DNA of 64,000 nt, taken from assembly GCA_035489435.1 (NCBI GenBank), contig DATHKG010000046.1; one strand, given 5' to 3'. The stretch is from DATHKG01 sp035489435. Lineage in GTDB: Bacteria > Bacteroidota > Bacteroidia > Chitinophagales > Chitinophagaceae. Made by a program: the position numbers and the translations under genes. Shown one piece after another: positions 62,381-64,000 of the stretch; within the stretch, counting starts at the first letter, position 1; the number at the start of each line of letters is the position of its first letter. Below the pieces are notes generated by a model. It did not search any database. It saw only the letters and a program-made list of their open reading frames with translations, and was not told the origin of the DNA.

Positions 62381-62422
62381 AGCACTATTTATTTCAGATT
62401 GAGCACCATTTATTTCAGATCA
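62381..62422. repeat. Tandem duplication of the aspS 3' end
   Basis: AGCACTATTTATTTCAGATT (62381) and AGCACCATTTATTTCAGATC (62402) are 21 bp apart. The right copy contains the aspS stop codon and last codons; the left one lies downstream of the gene. Confidence 0.8.
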
Positions 62423-64000
62423 AGCTTAATCTGCAATTCTTCCAATTGCTTCTGGTCGATAGTTGATGGTGCATCGAGCATAACATCCCTTCCGCTATTG
62501 TTTTTTGGAAAGGCAATAAAGTCACGTATACTTTCACTACCGCCCATGATAGCACAGAGACGGTCGAAACCAAATGCAATACCACCGTGAGGGGGCGCGC
62601 CGTATTCAAAAGCACCAAGGAGAAAACCGAATTTATGCTGCTGTTCTTCTTTGTCCATTCCCAATGCGGCAAACATTTTTTCCTGGAGATCACGCTGGAA
62701 GATCCTGATTGATCCACCACCGATCTCATTACCATTTAGTACCATGTCATAGGCATTTGCCTTGATGTTTGAATATGGATGTTGCAGGTAATTTGCAGCG
62801 TCTTCAATTTTTTCACTGTTGTTTATCATCACTTCTATATGCGCCGGTTTAGGAGAAGTAAAGGGATGATGACGGGCTACCCAGCGGTTATCGTCTTCGC
62901 TATATTCAAATAGTGGAAAATCCAGCACCCATAATAGTTTGAATTCATCATTCCTACGTAGGCGGAGCCTTTCACCCATTTCAAGCCTCAATTGACTTAT
63001 GGCTTTACGGGTCCTTTCTTCTTTACCCGCCAGAATCAAAACCAGATCACCGGGTTTTGCATTACAGGAAGCAGCTATCGCTTTTAATTTATCTTCATTG
63101 AAGAATTTATCTACACTACTTTTGAAAGTTCCGTCCTGGTTAACCTTTATGAATATTAAGCCTGACATGCCGATCTGGGGGCGCTTAACCCAATCCGTTA
63201 GTTCATCAGTTTGTTTTCGGGTATATTCACTACATCCCGGCACAGCTATTGCCACTACAGTTTCTGCATCATCGAATACCTTAAAGCCATTATTATTGAT
63301 AAGCTCACCTGTCGCCTGGATTTTTCCATCTTTCAAAAATGCAGATTTCAGATTTGAAAGGGCCATATCAAAACGTATATCAGGCTTATCATTACCATAC
63401 TGCCACATCGCATCTTCCCAGGTCATTCTTTGCACCTTCTCCGTTATGTCTATGTTTTTGACTTCTTTAAATATATGTTTTATCATCCCCTCAAACATAT
63501 CGAGAATGTCGTTTTGTTCAACGAAACTCATTTCGCAATCTATCTGTGTGAACTCCGGCTGCCTGTCAGCGCGAAGATCCTCATCACGGAAACATTTCAC
63601 AACCTGGTAGTATCTATCGTACCCACTGATCATCAGCAACTGTTTAAATGTTTGTGGTGATTGTGGCAAGGCGTAAAACTGGCCGGCATTCATCCTCGAT
63701 GGCACAACAAAATCACGGGCACCCTCCGGTGTAGATTTGATCAGGAAAGGTGTTTCTATATCCATGAACTGGTTGGTATGAAGATAATTTCTCGCAGCAC
63801 GATTCACAGAATATCTTAATTCAAGATTCTTTTTTACCGCTTGTCTCCTTAGGTCCAGGTACCTGAACTTCATACGGAGATCGTCTCCTCCGTCTGTATC
63901 ATCCTGTATTGTAAACGGTGGTGTAGCAGACTTATTTAAAATATTAAAAGACCTGACCCTGATCTCAATTTCTCCTGTGGGGATGTTTGGATTTTTATTA
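62410..64000 (-). CDS. aspS: Aspartate-tRNA ligase (5' end outside the window)
   Basis: Charges tRNA-Asp. About 529 C-terminal residues are visible; the frame stays open to the right edge, so the N-terminal anticodon-binding domain is only partly present (GEIEIRVRSFNILNKSATPPF). Class II motifs: motif 1 region after RYLDLRR, motif 2 CFRDEDLRADRQPEFTQIDC, and motif 3 GGIAFGFDRLCAIMGG. The bacterial GAD insertion domain (about SNLKSAFLKDGKIQATGELI) is present. An internal ATG at 63873 is not the true start, because conserved sequence continues upstream. Confidence 0.96.
   Translation of the reverse strand, partial: NKNPNIPTGEIEIRVRSFNILNKSATPPFTIQDDTDGGDDLRMKFRYLDLRRQAVKKNLELRYSVNRAARNYLHTNQFMDIETPFLIKSTPEGARDFVVPSRMNAGQFYALPQSPQTFKQLLMISGYDRYYQVVKCFRDEDLRADRQPEFTQIDCEMSFVEQNDILDMFEGMIKHIFKEVKNIDITEKVQRMTWEDAMWQYGNDKPDIRFDMALSNLKSAFLKDGKIQATGELINNNGFKVFDDAETVVAIAVPGCSEYTRKQTDELTDWVKRPQIGMSGLIFIKVNQDGTFKSSVDKFFNEDKLKAIAASCNAKPGDLVLILAGKEERTRKAISQLRLEMGERLRLRRNDEFKLLWVLDFPLFEYSEDDNRWVARHHPFTSPKPAHIEVMINNSEKIEDAANYLQHPYSNIKANAYDMVLNGNEIGGGSIRIFQRDLQEKMFAALGMDKEEQQHKFGFLLGAFEYGAPPHGGIAFGFDRLCAIMGGSESIRDFIAFPKNNSGRDVMLDAPSTIDQKQLEELQIKLDLK

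Overview
The window looks like a chromosomal segment of a Bacteroidota bacterium, most likely Chitinophagia. The signs are a SusC/SusD outer-membrane pair, OmpA-type and OMP beta-barrel proteins, a small protein built around a type IX secretion sorting-like domain, promoters of the form TTG-N19-TAnnTTTG, and almost no Shine-Dalgarno sequences. The coding content is mostly core anabolism. No phage, plasmid, CRISPR, tRNA or rRNA gene was found.

Layout. 1-5.2 kb: a partial gene end, a JAMM-fold protein whose metal ligands are changed, an E1-like (MoeB/ThiF) enzyme with a rhodanese domain, a 1.1-kb non-coding region bounded by inverted repeats, and a helical hypothetical protein. 5.4-18.4 kb: a complete branched-chain amino-acid cluster leuA-leuC-leuD-leuB-[leader peptide/attenuator]-ilvE-ilvD-ilvB-ilvN-ilvC-ilvA, closed by a terminator. 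18.5-26 kb: a lipoprotein, a secreted hypothetical protein and a SusD/SusC pair. 26.6-35.8 kb: nitrogen assimilation (gltB, gltD, amtB, porin). 35.9-44 kb: ppc, divergent from thrA-thrB-thrC, which is preceded by a Thr/Ile-rich leader peptide. 45.2-50.8 kb: a methionine operon metB-metY-metX-hom on the minus strand under a SAM-I riboswitch with a visible promoter and terminator. 51-64 kb: outer-membrane proteins, uvrA, a nucleotidase, a GNAT enzyme, rarA, an alpha/beta hydrolase, three small membrane proteins and the 3' part of aspS.

How it works together. GltBD and AmtB supply glutamate and ammonium. Ppc makes oxaloacetate, hence aspartate. The bifunctional ThrA plus ThrBC make threonine, IlvA turns threonine into 2-oxobutyrate, and IlvBN-C-D-E and LeuABCD finish Ile, Val and Leu. 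A second, stand-alone homoserine dehydrogenase feeds MetX/MetY/MetB. Each branch carries its own RNA sensor: an Ile/Val leader with terminator and antiterminator, a Thr/Ile leader, and a SAM-I riboswitch.

The most unusual material lies between genes. At least a dozen spacers hold short (about 20-37 bp) diverged tandem duplications, several of which copy the 3' end of the neighbouring gene including its stop codon. A second family of palindromic elements built from ATGAATTATGAGTTATGA-type or GTGAGTGGTGAGT-type words recurs at six intergenic places.
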